Positions 53,556-61,508 are shown, counted from the stretch's first letter. The stretch is DNA of 64,000 bases from Betaproteobacteria bacterium (GCA_016192065.1 JACPUX010000070.1:48625-112624); one strand, 5' to 3'. Numbers and translations: made by a program. The notes: generated by a model not told the origin, from the letters alone.

Positions 53556-54352
53556 ACCACGCGGCCACGAGCTCCGCCGCCAAGATGAGCGAAGAAGATC
53601 GCTTTGCCGCGGCGCTGCTCGACCCCACGCGCGCCCCACCCGCACTGAAGAGCTGGAACGGTTCCGACCCGGCGCAGCGCTTCGGGGTGTACCGCAACAA
53701 CGTCGTCGTAGCCTTGGTGGATGCCCTCGCCGAAACCTTTCCGGTGGTGCAAACCGTGGTGGGAGAGCGTTTCTTTCGGGCCATGGCAGGTGCCTCGCTG
53801 GCCCAGCAGCTGCCGAAAACTCCGGTACTCGCGAATTTCGGCCAGCGCTTTCCGGAGTTTATCGCCGCGTTTCCACCGACCGCGGGCTTGCCTTACCTCG
53901 CCGATCTGGCGCGTTTGGAGTTCGCACGCGTCGAAGCGTTTCACGCCGCCGATCGACGCGCGCTCGGCGCCAGCGAGCTCGCACCCTGGTTAGGCGACCC
54001 GCAGGGTTTGGCTCAGCTCCGGTTTGCCTGGCATCCTTCCTTGCGGCTCGTCCCTTCACCCTACCCCATCGTCGCGCTTTGGGCGGCGCACGCCGCGGAA
54101 GGGGACTTGCGCCAGATCGATTGGACGCGCGGCCAAACCGCGCTGGTCTTGCGTCACGACCTGGAGGTGGAGGTGTTTGCGCTCGACCAGGCGGATGCCG
54201 CTTTCCTCGCGGCGCTGCTCGCCAGGCAACCGCTGGGCGAAGCAGTTGAAGCAGCGGGCCAAATTGATTTTGATTTCAGCCCGATCCTCGGCCTGCTTTT
54301 ACGCGCGCAGGTCATATGCGGCGCCAGCAATGAAACCATGGAGCCCTCATGA
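53552..54352 (+). CDS. bufC: BufC, DUF2063 precursor-recognition partner of the MNIO enzyme
   Basis: 266 residues. DUF2063 features are [54 protein letters not shown] and [22 protein letters not shown]. The protein contains an RRE-like winged helix in family members and delivers BufA to BufB. It overlaps both neighbours by 4 bp, so bufB-bufC-doxX are translationally coupled. It is slightly longer than average, with a C-terminal segment [19 protein letters not shown]. Confidence 0.9.
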   Translation: MNHAATSSAAKMSEEDRFAAALLDPTRAPPALKSWNGSDPAQRFGVYRNNVVVALVDALAETFPVVQTVVGERFFRAMAGASLAQQLPKTPVLANFGQRFPEFIAAFPPTAGLPYLADLARLEFARVEAFHAADRRALGASELAPWLGDPQGLAQLRFAWHPSLRLVPSPYPIVALWAAHAAEGDLRQIDWTRGQTALVLRHDLEVEVFALDQADAAFLAALLARQPLGEAVEAAGQIDFDFSPILGLLLRAQVICGASNETMEPS

Positions 54353-54855
54353 ACAAGCTCGCCACGCTGCTGCGCCGTTGCGTCGACCTGATGCACGGCG
54401 TGCCCCACACCCTCATCGCCCTGCTCGGACGCTTCTCCATCGCCGCGGTGTTCTGGCTGTCCGGCCAGACCAAGGTACAAGGATTTTCGTTCAACCTCGT
54501 CAAGGGCGAATTCCAGCTTGCTTGGCCCCGCCTCTCCGACAGTGCCGTCGATCTCTTCCGCGACGAATACCGCCTGCCGCTTATCGCCCCCGAGTGGGGC
54601 GCGGTGCTCGCGGCGTTTGCCGAACATCTCTTTCCCGCGCTCATCCTCATCGGTCTGGCGACACGATTCTCGGCCCTCGCTCTGCTGATCATGACCGGGG
54701 TCATCCAGTTTCTGGTCTATCCCGATGCCTACGCCACCCATGGCGTTTGGGCGACGGTTTTGCTCTATCTCATCGCCCGTGGACCGGGCGCGGTTTCTTT
54801 GGACGCGCTGATCGCGCGAACCGATGCGGCGAAGCCACACGCGGCGGGAAAGTGA
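54349..54855 (+). CDS. DoxX-family membrane protein of the bufferin operon
   Basis: 168 residues with about four hydrophobic helices. DoxX signatures include GRFSIAAVFWLSGQTKVQGF, EWGAVLAAFAEHLFPALILIGLATRFSAL and LLIMTGVIQFLVYPDAYATHG. DoxX-type proteins often accompany buf operons and thiosulfate or quinone-linked redox proteins. Role here: probably membrane electron or thiol partner for bufferin maturation, by inference. It starts with ATGA overlap on bufC. Confidence 0.9.
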   Translation: MNKLATLLRRCVDLMHGVPHTLIALLGRFSIAAVFWLSGQTKVQGFSFNLVKGEFQLAWPRLSDSAVDLFRDEYRLPLIAPEWGAVLAAFAEHLFPALILIGLATRFSALALLIMTGVIQFLVYPDAYATHGVWATVLLYLIARGPGAVSLDALIARTDAAKPHAAGK

Positions 54856-54862
54856 GCTCGAA

Positions 54863-55504
54863 ATGAACAAAACACCGACTGAAAGGCGCCGCTGGATCGC
54901 ACCGGCAAGTGCTTTAGGGCTCTTGCTGCTCGCGCTTGTGGCCCTGTTCATGCGCATCAACGCGACCCCGCCCGGTTCGCAGGATCGAGTCGATCGTTGC
55001 CTGCAGCGTCTCGAGATCGCGCGCCAACTACAAAGCCATGCTCAAGGCGCCTCGGTACCCCTGGTGCAGCTTTTGGTCGCACCCGACCGAGACACCCGCG
55101 TGCCGCTCTACCAGCGCATCGACGCTGCCAACGCCGCGGCGGAAGTGGCGCTGAATGAACTCACTCGCCTGACCATTCTCCCCGAAGAGCGCGCCAGCCT
55201 TGACCAACTCATCGCCAAACGCGCCCGCTACGATGAGCGTTATACCGAAGCGGTGGAAGAGATCGAGCTCGCGGGCGCCAAAGGCGCCTTGGAGCAGTTC
55301 TGGGCAAGTACGCGCGCGGCCCTATCCGATCTCGAGTCCACAACCGCCCATTTGGTTGAGAACGAAACCCAGCGCCTGGCGCGCGAACGCGCCGCGCTGA
55401 ACAGCACCGAACGTGATCGCCTCTGGACTCAACTCCTACTCCTCGCGGCCCTGCTCCTGGCCGCATGGGCGGGCGCAAGCCTGGTCAAAGCGCGCCGCCC
55501 CTGA
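54863..55504 (+). CDS. Membrane protein with 4HB-MCP-like sensor domain, unknown
   Basis: 213 residues from ATG 54863. One helix near the N-terminus (ALGLLLLALVALFMRI, about 11-28) and one at the C-terminus (LWTQLLLLAALLLAAWAGA, about 188-207) flank a helical extracytoplasmic domain (about 35-185). This domain has coiled-coil character: DRVDRCLQRLEIARQLQSHA and ERYTEAVEEIELAGAKGALEQF. The layout resembles a four-helix-bundle MCP sensor without its cytoplasmic signalling part. It begins 7 bp after doxX, so it belongs to the operon. Not a known bufferin component; it could sense copper or envelope state. Confidence 0.75.
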   Translation: MNKTPTERRRWIAPASALGLLLLALVALFMRINATPPGSQDRVDRCLQRLEIARQLQSHAQGASVPLVQLLVAPDRDTRVPLYQRIDAANAAAEVALNELTRLTILPEERASLDQLIAKRARYDERYTEAVEEIELAGAKGALEQFWASTRAALSDLESTTAHLVENETQRLARERAALNSTERDRLWTQLLLLAALLLAAWAGASLVKARRP

Positions 55505-55507
55505 TCC

Positions 55508-56149
55508 CTACCTTCCCCACAATTCCTTCAAGCGCGCGTCCCGCCCGCAACCATGCCGGTAATAGGCATAGCGCACCGGGTTTTTCCTATAGTAATCCTG
55601 ATGGTATTGCTCGGCCGGATAGAAGGGTCCGGCGCGCTGGATTTCGGTTCGGATCTCTTTGACCTTGCCGCTCTTGAGAAGCACGTCGCGGCTGGTCTCG
55701 GCCGCCTGGCGTTCGCTGTCCGTCTGCCAATAGATGCCACTGCGGTATTGACTCCCGATGTCACAGAACTGCCGGTCCTTGACCGTGGGATCGATATTGC
55801 GCCAGAAATGATCCAGGAGCTGCGGATAGCTCACTTTGGCGGGGTCATAAACGATGCGCACCGCTTCGGTATGTCCGGTGCCGCCGGCGCTCACCGCTTG
55901 GTAGCTCGGATCGGCAAGCTGGCCTGCGGTGTATCCGGACTCGACACTCAAGACCCCCGCCAACTTCTCGAAATCGGATTCCATGCACCAGAAGCAGCCT
56001 CCCGCCAAGATCGCCGTGGCGCTCTGGCCAGGGGGCTGTGCCGCATGAACGCAAAAACCCAACGAAGAGGCGAAAACCAAGCCACCCAAACTCAGTCCGC
56101 CGGGGCGCAAGGATTTGCCAGGCATGGGCACTCGGGCGCGGGGACTCAT
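55508..56149 (-). CDS. msrA: Methionine sulfoxide reductase A, exported form
   Basis: 213 residues. An N-terminal export signal (GGLVFASSLGFCVHAAQP) precedes the MsrA domain with catalytic GGCFWCMESDFEKLAGV, GYTAGQLADPSYQAVSAGGTGHTEAVRIVYDP and FYPAEQYHQDYYRKNP. MsrA reduces (S)-methionine sulfoxide. The start overlaps the msrB stop (ATGA). Its stop lies 4 bp from the convergent membrane-protein gene. The periplasmic form suggests repair of exported proteins. Confidence 0.94.
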   Translation of the reverse strand: MSPRARVPMPGKSLRPGGLSLGGLVFASSLGFCVHAAQPPGQSATAILAGGCFWCMESDFEKLAGVLSVESGYTAGQLADPSYQAVSAGGTGHTEAVRIVYDPAKVSYPQLLDHFWRNIDPTVKDRQFCDIGSQYRSGIYWQTDSERQAAETSRDVLLKSGKVKEIRTEIQRAGPFYPAEQYHQDYYRKNPVRYAYYRHGCGRDARLKELWGR

Positions 56150-56649
56150 GCGCGCAGCTCCGGCAGCTTCTCACCTTCGGGCACGAACACCAACGCCACG
56201 CCATTGTTGCAGTAGCGCTTGCCGGTAGGCTGCGGACCATCGTCAAAAACATGGCCCTGATGGCCGCCGCAGCGCGAACAATGGTATTCCGTGCGCGGCA
56301 GGATCATCTTGAAATCGACTCTGGTTGCCACCGCCTGCGGCAAGGGCTGCCAAAAACTCGGCCAGCCGGTGCCGCTTTCGTATTTCGCGGCGCTGGCGAA
56401 CAAGGGCTGGAAGCAGGCCGCGCAAACAAAAGTGCCCGCGCGCTTTTCGTGGTTGAGCGGGCTGCTGCCGGCGCGCTCCGTTCCTTCTTCGAAAAGGACC
56501 GCGTAAGCCGCCGGGGAGAGCAGCGCGGTCCACTCGCGCTTCGATTTCTTGAGCACGGGTGGACTGTCCGCTTGCACCTCTCGACTACGGCCTCCAAGCG
56601 GAAGAATGGCAAGTACGGGCAAGGCCCAAAGGATGCTGCGTCGATTCAT
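56146..56649 (-). CDS. msrB: Methionine sulfoxide reductase B, exported form
   Basis: 167 residues. The N-terminus RRSILWALPVLAILPLGGRS is a twin-arginine or Sec-type leader. The MsrB domain has structural Zn Cys pairs in CAACFQPLF and CSRCGGHQGHVFDDGP, and the catalytic Cys in RYCNNGVAL. It reduces (R)-methionine sulfoxide. It is transcribed with msrA with ATGA overlap, a periplasmic MsrA/MsrB pair. GGAGAT precedes the ATG. Confidence 0.94.
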   Translation of the reverse strand: MNRRSILWALPVLAILPLGGRSREVQADSPPVLKKSKREWTALLSPAAYAVLFEEGTERAGSSPLNHEKRAGTFVCAACFQPLFASAAKYESGTGWPSFWQPLPQAVATRVDFKMILPRTEYHCSRCGGHQGHVFDDGPQPTGKRYCNNGVALVFVPEGEKLPELRA

Positions 56650-56843
56650 GAGGATCTCCAGTGGATCGCGCCGCCGGCTGGGCGGCGCCATGCGCTTCGA
56701 CCACCAATGCCGCCCCATGGTTGCGGGCGAGGCAGGCCGAATGGCCCGCGTCTGGCCGATCGCATCTGGAGCTTTGGTCGAAACGGGCCGATGGAACTTA
56801 CAGTGCATCGGCAAGACGGGCCTGTTGGCCCCCCCATACCACC

Positions 56844-57728
56844 TCAAACGCGCTTGGGCGTGGCCGCCAGGGTATCGAACCATTCCCCCACTTGATCCCA
56901 GAGCGGCTGTGCCTTCTGGCGGAAATAGCCCATGTGGCCGATGCCGCCCAGGCGACTGGGGTCGAGATCGAGGCGAGTCTGGGGTGCGTTTCGATAGGCC
57001 TGCATGAAGGCGTCTCGCGATGCGGGTGGTGCCCAGGCATCGTCGAGCGCGTTGGCGGCGATGATGGGCGTACGTACCGCGGCAAAGCGCTCGGCAAGGT
57101 GGGGCAACTGCGGATCGTCGAAGAAGTAATGCGGATAGTTGCACCAGCGGCGCCATTGCCTGTAAATACCCAGGGGCAAGTCCTCGCCGCGGCGCAACAG
57201 CGACCAGGGCAAATAACCTTTCCACCTCGTCAGCAGGGGCGTGACCATGGTCCACATGAAGCGTACCCGAAGACCTTCGAATCGTGGCATCCAGCCGGCC
57301 CATCCGGCGCCGGTGGCGAAGGTGTAGAACCCCGCCACGCGCGCGTGGTTGGGCAAGAGGCCGAAGGCATGGCCACCGAAGGAATGCCCGACCAGGAACA
57401 GTGGCATCCCTGGCAGCGCCGACGCGTCGATGACCGCCGCCAAATCGAAACAGGCCCACTCCAGGAAATTGGCCTCGAAGCCCTTAAGGCTCGAAGGTTT
57501 CGACTGCCCGATGCCCCGATAGTCAAAGGTGGTGACGAGGAAGCCTTGGGCGGCCAAATGCTCCGCGAAGCGCCGGTAGAATCCCTGCGGTACGCCGGTG
57601 GCACCCGCCACCACGACGCTCCCGCGCGGCGCGTCGGCCAAGGCATAGCGCGTGACCGCAAGCGGGTAGCCATCCGCCGCGGCCAAACGCGAGCATGAGG
57701 ACTTGGGGAACGGCCCGCCTGAATTCAT
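56844..57728 (-). CDS. Alpha/beta-hydrolase family protein
   Basis: 294 residues. Oxyanion and nucleophile regions are SVVVAGATGVPQGFYRRFAEHLA, FDYRGIGQSKPSSL and LVGHSFGGHAFGLL (nucleophile Ser in GHSFG). A likely catalytic Asp is in ANALDDAWAPP and His in GIGHMGYFRQKAQPLWD. The general class is serine hydrolase with esterase, lactonase or related activity; substrate unknown. It is coupled by ATGA to the TetR gene directly upstream, so the TetR regulator probably controls its own expression and that of this hydrolase. Confidence 0.88.
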   Translation of the reverse strand: MNSGGPFPKSSCSRLAAADGYPLAVTRYALADAPRGSVVVAGATGVPQGFYRRFAEHLAAQGFLVTTFDYRGIGQSKPSSLKGFEANFLEWACFDLAAVIDASALPGMPLFLVGHSFGGHAFGLLPNHARVAGFYTFATGAGWAGWMPRFEGLRVRFMWTMVTPLLTRWKGYLPWSLLRRGEDLPLGIYRQWRRWCNYPHYFFDDPQLPHLAERFAAVRTPIIAANALDDAWAPPASRDAFMQAYRNAPQTRLDLDPSRLGGIGHMGYFRQKAQPLWDQVGEWFDTLAATPKRV

Positions 57729-58330
57729 GTTCTGCTCCTTGTCGCATCGATCTCTCCTTGCAACATCTCCAGGAGCAGATCGACGGTGTCATTCGCGGGC
57801 TTGAGTTCGCCAGCGATGCGCGCCTGCAAGAGCGCCCCTTCGTAGGCCGAGATCACCAAGGTGGCGAACTTGCGGGCGCGCGGCCGAGTGAGGCCCGCCA
57901 AGGCGAAAGTTTTCGCGAGCTCGTCGCGAATCGCCGCGAAACCTCGCGCCAGAGCCTCGCGCAATTGCTGGTCTGCCGCCGTAGATTCCAGGGCCACCCC
58001 GGCCAGCGGACAGCCCAGATCGAAGCCGCTCTTGACCAGGCGCTGATGTGCCCGATCGAGCCAGTGGCGCAGCGCCGCCACGGGGTCGGTGCCCGCCGCC
58101 TGCACCACCTGGAGTCCATGCAGAAGCTGCGCGACCGCGGTCTCGATCGCCGCGATTGCCAACTCCACTTTGCCCCCAGGGAAGTGGTGATAAAGCACGC
58201 CCTTGGGCGCCTCCGCGCGCGCCAGCACTTCGCTCACGCCAAAGCCGTGCAGCCCCTGTCTTTGCAGGAGTTCCAGGGTTGCCAGCACCAGCCTCTGACG
58301 GGTGCCTGGCGTTTCGGATTTGGAGTGCAT
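57725..58330 (-). CDS. TetR/AcrR family regulator controlling the downstream hydrolase
   Basis: 201 residues with an N-terminal HTH (RQRLVLATLELLQRQGLHG, FGVSEVLARAEAPKGVLYHHF) and a helical ligand domain (GTDPVAALRHWLDRAHQRLV, LGCPLAGVALESTAADQQL). The subgroup resembles LmrA/YxaF/AcrR-like regulators with C-terminal TetR_C. The start overlaps none upstream; an operator is in its own promoter at 58343-58358. The -10 hexamer ends 6 nt before the ATG, which suggests a leaderless transcript. It probably senses a small aromatic or lactone-type effector. Confidence 0.92.
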   Translation of the reverse strand: MHSKSETPGTRQRLVLATLELLQRQGLHGFGVSEVLARAEAPKGVLYHHFPGGKVELAIAAIETAVAQLLHGLQVVQAAGTDPVAALRHWLDRAHQRLVKSGFDLGCPLAGVALESTAADQQLREALARGFAAIRDELAKTFALAGLTRPRARKFATLVISAYEGALLQARIAGELKPANDTVDLLLEMLQGEIDATRSRT

Positions 58331-58336
58331 TCGGGA

Positions 58337-58365
58337 AGTCTATAGACCGGTCGGTCTAGAGTCAA
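58337..58365 (-). promoter_or_regulatory. TetR-type promoter and operator of the tetR-hydrolase operon
   Basis: On the minus strand, TTGACT (58365-58360) and TAGACT (58342-58337) are exactly 17 bp apart. The spacer is almost fully occupied by the perfect inverted repeat TAGACCG-GT-CGGTCTA (58343-58358). The -10 ends 6 nt before the A of the start codon at 58330, so transcription would begin at or very near the start codon. Confidence 0.8.
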
Positions 58366-58479
58366 GCAGCCAATCAAGCTGGTCCGACGGCTGGACTTTA
58401 TTCGATTTGGAGGCCGCAATGACGGAGGCCTCCGACGCACGCGCTACCCTCCGCCTTTGGGGCTCGCGCACGCGGCAAT

Positions 58480-58836
58480 TCAGACCGCGTCTGGCTGATC
58501 CAAAGGTTCGTCGCGAGCCGGCCAGCCGAGGGAGTGGCGGCACGAGGTACACCGCAGTCCGTGCGCAATCGCATAGTGCGGATCAGTATTGCGCCAGACG
58601 CTCACCCGGCTTACGGTGACGCCCGACAGGAGTTCCCCCGGGCTCGGGCCGCGATCAAGGGTGATTTCCCGATCGATCCTCGACCAGGCATTGGTCACCG
58701 AGCCAGTGACGATGCAGCCCTGATTCAGCAGCAGGCGCAGCGTCGGTGCGAGATGCGGGCAAATTATTTGCTCCGCCGCGCTGATTTCGGTTGTTTTGAG
58801 CGCGTGACCGAGGGCCTGATCGGAGTAGGTCGTCAT
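58480..58836 (-). CDS. Hypothetical protein, translationally coupled to upstream gene
   Basis: 118 residues starting MTTYSDQALGHALKTTEIS. Notable segments are AEQIICPHLAPTLRLLLNQG, GCIVTGSVTNAWSRI and LRCTSCRHSLGWPA (a CxxC that could bind metal). No domain was recognised. Codon use on this strand is high-GC at third positions, supporting coding. The ATG overlaps the upstream stop (ATGA), and both are in the right-hand accessory part of the window near immunity-type genes. Confidence 0.6.
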   Translation of the reverse strand: MTTYSDQALGHALKTTEISAAEQIICPHLAPTLRLLLNQGCIVTGSVTNAWSRIDREITLDRGPSPGELLSGVTVSRVSVWRNTDPHYAIAHGLRCTSCRHSLGWPARDEPLDQPDAV

Positions 58837-59090
58837 GGCGCCGGTCGTGGCGCGGGTCGCAGGAGGCCGCGCAAGGTGCCGCCATCCTCGTAACGTAAGT
58901 CGTCCACCCGCCACTGTCCTCCCGACTGATGCAAGAGCACTTCCACCACCTGAAAGGCGGCATCGTCGCCGAATCGCACAGGCGTCACGGCGCGGCGTCC
59001 TTCAATCAATGCCCGCCCGGTGGACTGCTCTGGGTTGCTCCTACGGCCTTTGCCAGAGACCTCGAACTTGGTCGTCATCTGCTGTTCCAT
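58833..59090 (-). CDS. Small hypothetical protein upstream of the coupled gene
   Basis: 85 residues from ATG 59090; a longer frame to 59312 has poor support. A C-terminal segment reads RRAVTPVRFGDDAAFQVVEV, followed by GQWRVDDLRYEDGG, which resembles DUF3828-like periplasmic proteins. There is no signal peptide from this start, so truncation at the 5' end is possible. A -10-like TAAAAT (minus strand, 59130-59125) lies about 35 bp upstream. It is coupled to the 118-residue gene by ATGA. Confidence 0.45.
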   Translation of the reverse strand: MEQQMTTKFEVSGKGRRSNPEQSTGRALIEGRRAVTPVRFGDDAAFQVVEVLLHQSGGQWRVDDLRYEDGGTLRGLLRPAPRPAP

Positions 59091-59120
59091 GGCTGGAACC
59101 CCATTCACTCGGGATCGGGC

Positions 59121-59154
59121 TACAATTTTACCGTCGCAACACGCACTGATCCAA
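59121..59154. promoter_or_regulatory. Overlapping divergent promoter candidates
   Basis: TACAATTTTA (59121-59130) reads as -10 TACAAT on the plus strand and TAAAAT on the minus strand. On the minus strand TTGGAT (59154-59149) is 18 bp upstream of TAAAAT, giving a plausible promoter for the 85-residue gene. No convincing plus-strand -35 is seen. The gap separates the minus-strand pair from the ankyrin gene. Confidence 0.35.
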
Positions 59155-59157
59155 CCA

Positions 59158-59303
59158 TGGACAAGACCATGTTGTTCGCGAGCCGGCCCAACATGACCCT
59201 CGCCGCGCTGGCGCTGGCGAAAGTCATTCCGGCATTCAGGAAATCCGTCGAATTGGGCCATCACCCCCACGATCCAGGGGTCCAATTGTTCGGCAGGACG
59301 TGA
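59158..59303 (+). CDS. Possible small leader ORF before the ankyrin gene
   Basis: 48 codons starting MDKTMLFASRPNMTLAALAL, ending 12 bp before the ankyrin GTG. Third positions are GC-rich, as in coding sequence, but there is no ribosome-binding site and no recognised family. It could be a short leader or spurious frame. Confidence 0.25.
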
Positions 59304-59315
59304 TGGAGGCAAACC

Positions 59316-60122
59316 GTGATTGCATCAAGATGTCCGGGGCATTGGGAAACAGCGCGGCATCTTCTATACACGTTGGTTTTGGCATGCGCGCCGTGGATTG
59401 GGCTCCCAACCTTCGCCGCGCAGGCGAAGGCGCCTGACATGCAGGCGGCGTTGCTCGAGGCGATTGACGCCGGGGATCTCGCCGCCGTGCAAGCGGCGGT
59501 CAAGCGGGGCGCCGATCTCAATGCGCCCGGGCCCTTTCAAAGAACGCCGCTCCACCACGCGGCGAAGACCGTGGGCGCCGAAGTGATCGAGTGGATGCTG
59601 GCACACGGCGCCAATTTGGATGCCCGCGACGGCGATGGGCGAGCGCCGCTGCATCGGGCCAACTCGGTTTCCGCGGAGGTGTTCCTGCGTCACGGTGCGA
59701 ATGCCCTGGCGAAGGACCGCCAGGGCACCACCGCGCTTCATGTCGCCGCGGAAGAGGATCGCAGCATGTGTCGGTTGCTCATCTCGGCCGGAGTGCCGGT
59801 GAATGTCCGCAACGGGTCTGGCCTGACTCCGCTCCATTTCTCGGTGCTGCAAGGCAAGCAGCAGATCGTCGAAGCACTGGTGGATCTGGGCGCCGACGTC
59901 AACGCAAGAACGGAGTCGGACTATTCCTACAAGTGGTCTTACATCGGCTGGGATGTCAAAGGTCACGAGCAAACGGTGCCCGCTGGGTCAACGCCCATTT
60001 CCCTGGCGCGATGGAAACACAAGGATACCCGCTGGACCAGCGGCCGTACCTTTACCGAATTGGCGGAGTTTCTGCGCCGCAAAGGTGCGATCGAACGAAG
60101 CTGGTGGCGCTTCTGGGATTGA
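59316..60122 (+). CDS. Exported ankyrin-repeat protein, possible immunity function
   Basis: 268 residues from GTG 59316, with GATGGAGG 8-10 nt upstream. A signal-like N-terminus (ARHLLYTLVLACAPWIG) ends near FAAQAKA. Ankyrin repeats cover about residues 40-210 with the typical TPLHHAAKTVGAEVIEWMLA, GRAPLHRANSVSAEVFLR and LTPLHFSVLQGKQQIVEAL blocks. A C-terminal tail (WKHKDTRWTSGRTFTELAEFL) is not ankyrin-like. Periplasmic ankyrin proteins often serve as immunity or inhibitor proteins in polymorphic-toxin loci. It is convergent with the membrane-protein and barstar genes. Confidence 0.85.
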   Translation: MIASRCPGHWETARHLLYTLVLACAPWIGLPTFAAQAKAPDMQAALLEAIDAGDLAAVQAAVKRGADLNAPGPFQRTPLHHAAKTVGAEVIEWMLAHGANLDARDGDGRAPLHRANSVSAEVFLRHGANALAKDRQGTTALHVAAEEDRSMCRLLISAGVPVNVRNGSGLTPLHFSVLQGKQQIVEALVDLGADVNARTESDYSYKWSYIGWDVKGHEQTVPAGSTPISLARWKHKDTRWTSGRTFTELAEFLRRKGAIERSWWRFWD

Positions 60123-60177
60123 CGAAGATCGCGGGCAAGCGACCAGACGCGAGGCCGCCAGATGACTCCGCCGAAGT

Positions 60178-60585
60178 TCAATCCCCGATCGCCACCCGAA
60201 GGCCGTACATCAACCCGACCATCGTCACCGGAAGCAGGCAAAGCAGTTTCGTCTGGCGTGACTCGTGGGCAAACCAGGCGGCAGTGAACGCCATGACGGA
60301 AGCCAGCACGGCAACCACGGCGAGTCCTGCCATCCGGACCATGACCATGATGCCGTCGCCCATCGAGTTCAGAAGACTCAGCGCGAAGGTCATGAGACCC
60401 GCCGCCCTCGGCTCAAGCTTGGGCGTCACCGGCGGGTAAAACCACGACCACACAACGCCCACCAGCGGCAGAACGCCAGCACTGGCAACGCCAACCCAGA
60501 ACGCCCCCGCGCGTAATACGCGACCCACCACGAAGCCTCTTTGCCGCTCGCCTACGGACGAAAGAACGGAAACGGAGTCTTCCAC
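60178..60585 (-). CDS. Small multi-pass membrane protein of the toxin-immunity locus
   Basis: 135 residues from GTG 60585. Helices are at about 25-48 (AGAFWVGVASAGVLPLVGVV), 62-80, 82-105 (MAGLAVVAVLASVMAFTAAW) and 112-130 (LLCLLPVTMVGLMYGLRVA). No domain recognised. It begins 12 bp after the barstar gene, so it is probably co-transcribed and could be a membrane immunity protein. Convergent with the ankyrin gene. Confidence 0.65.
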   Translation of the reverse strand: MEDSVSVLSSVGERQRGFVVGRVLRAGAFWVGVASAGVLPLVGVVWSWFYPPVTPKLEPRAAGLMTFALSLLNSMGDGIMVMVRMAGLAVVAVLASVMAFTAAWFAHESRQTKLLCLLPVTMVGLMYGLRVAIGD

Positions 60586-60597
60586 TTGCTGCGCGTA

Positions 60598-60828
60598 TCA
60601 TGCGCCTGGGAACCCCGCCGGGTTGCCAGGCAACGGAAGGTCGCTGTGCACAACCAGGACCTTCCTGTTGCTTATCCAACTGAGATCAAGCAGGCAGTCC
60701 TGCAAGGCATCCCAGTTTCCGCCGAAGCAGCCAGGGAAGTGGCCAGCACTCGCCAGCGCCGCCAGCAATTCGGCCTTGGAGCGAATCCCAGCAAGTACCC
60801 TCAGCACGAAATTATCTTGCTTGCACAT
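60598..60828 (-). CDS. Barstar-like immunity protein (barnase inhibitor family), shortened
   Basis: 76 residues. Barstar-family motifs are IRSKAELLAALASAGHFPGC, FGGNWDALQDCLLDLSW and VLVVHSDLPL, which include the inhibitor helix and NWDAL acidic loop that bind barnase. The C-terminus (GNPAGFPGA) is short, so a truncation or frameshift is likely. It follows 61 bp after the end of a barnase/RNase Sa-like C-terminal remnant, which would be its cognate target, and is followed by a membrane-protein gene. Confidence 0.8.
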   Translation of the reverse strand: MCKQDNFVLRVLAGIRSKAELLAALASAGHFPGCFGGNWDALQDCLLDLSWISNRKVLVVHSDLPLPGNPAGFPGA

Positions 60829-60889
60829 GGATTCCGGGGAATCCGCTTACTCGAACGTCGTCGTCTTGGTAGCCCCATCTCTGCTCCGC

Positions 60890-61015
60890 TTACGGATTCA
60901 CTCGAATAAACGTGGCGTAGTGGTTCAGCGTGTAGAAGATCTCCCGACCGCGAAAGCGCGAAAGGGGCCCAAACGCGAAAGGAGCCTCCAATGGCACCAC
61001 CTTAAGCAATAGCAC
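60890..61015 (-). pseudogene. Truncated barnase/RNase Sa-like toxin C-terminus
   Basis: The minus-strand frame ends in GREIFYTLNHYATFIRVNP, followed by TAA at 60892-60890. NHYATF matches the conserved C-terminal HYxTF element of barnase and RNase Sa-type guanyl ribonucleases, whose His is catalytic. Upstream of KTPVLLLKV the frame enters the 103-bp repeat and is not toxin-like, and the Glu and Arg catalytic positions cannot be confirmed. It is therefore a truncated module, 61 bp upstream of the barstar gene. Confidence 0.6.
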
Positions 61016-61118
61016 TGGCGTTTTGACCACGATTGACCCCCGGCCGCGCAGTGCATCCTGTTCCCAATGTCGCCCCGGCAGGCGCGGACTGTGGCGCCAC
61101 CCCACATCGCCGCCGGCC
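61016..61118. repeat. 103-bp direct repeat, copy A
   Basis: Identical to 63898-64000 except for one base (C at 61027 against G at 63909). It begins TGGCGTTTTGA and runs through GATTGACCCCCGG; the true length is at least 103 bp because copy B runs off the window. It abuts the barnase-like remnant exactly at its first base. The TG end fits an IS21-like terminal sequence; an rhs-core duplication is the alternative. Confidence 0.8.
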
Positions 61119-61508
61119 GCTGCCCCGTGCGCTCGCCACCACTTGCAAACGGGTGTGTCGCGTCGCTCGCAACGTTCTTGCACGAAGAAGCATTGTGAGA
61201 CCGAGCGCCAGCCCAAGGGGCTGCGAGCCTGGCCGCATGCTTTGGTCTGCGTGCTTCGTTGCGCTACCGATCACTTTGCCTCAACCTTGCTCGAACACCT
61301 TGCTTTGACCTGCGTCCCGAATTTGAATCCAACACGTTCTCGCCCAATGGCTCTTTGTCGTCCCGCGACAGATACAGCATGTGCCTGGCGCACTTCCATC
61401 GCTGGCCTGTGTCGCCTGCTCCGTGCCATCCATTTGTCCAATTGAAGGACGTGATCGGGCCATTTACTACTCCCGACCCCGTTTTCCGCGTTTTCCGCTT
61501 TAACTCCA
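61119..61508. other. Unassigned 390-bp stretch
   Basis: I see no gene with domain support. It may include insertion-element or rhs debris adjoining the 103-bp repeat. Short frames on both strands have unusual Cys- and Arg-rich composition typical of noise. Confidence 0.3.

Noticed and set aside
60829..60889. Intact barnase gene upstream of barstar
   Set aside because: Only the C-terminal 40 or so residues are toxin-like; the frame enters the 103-bp repeat, so no complete toxin is present.
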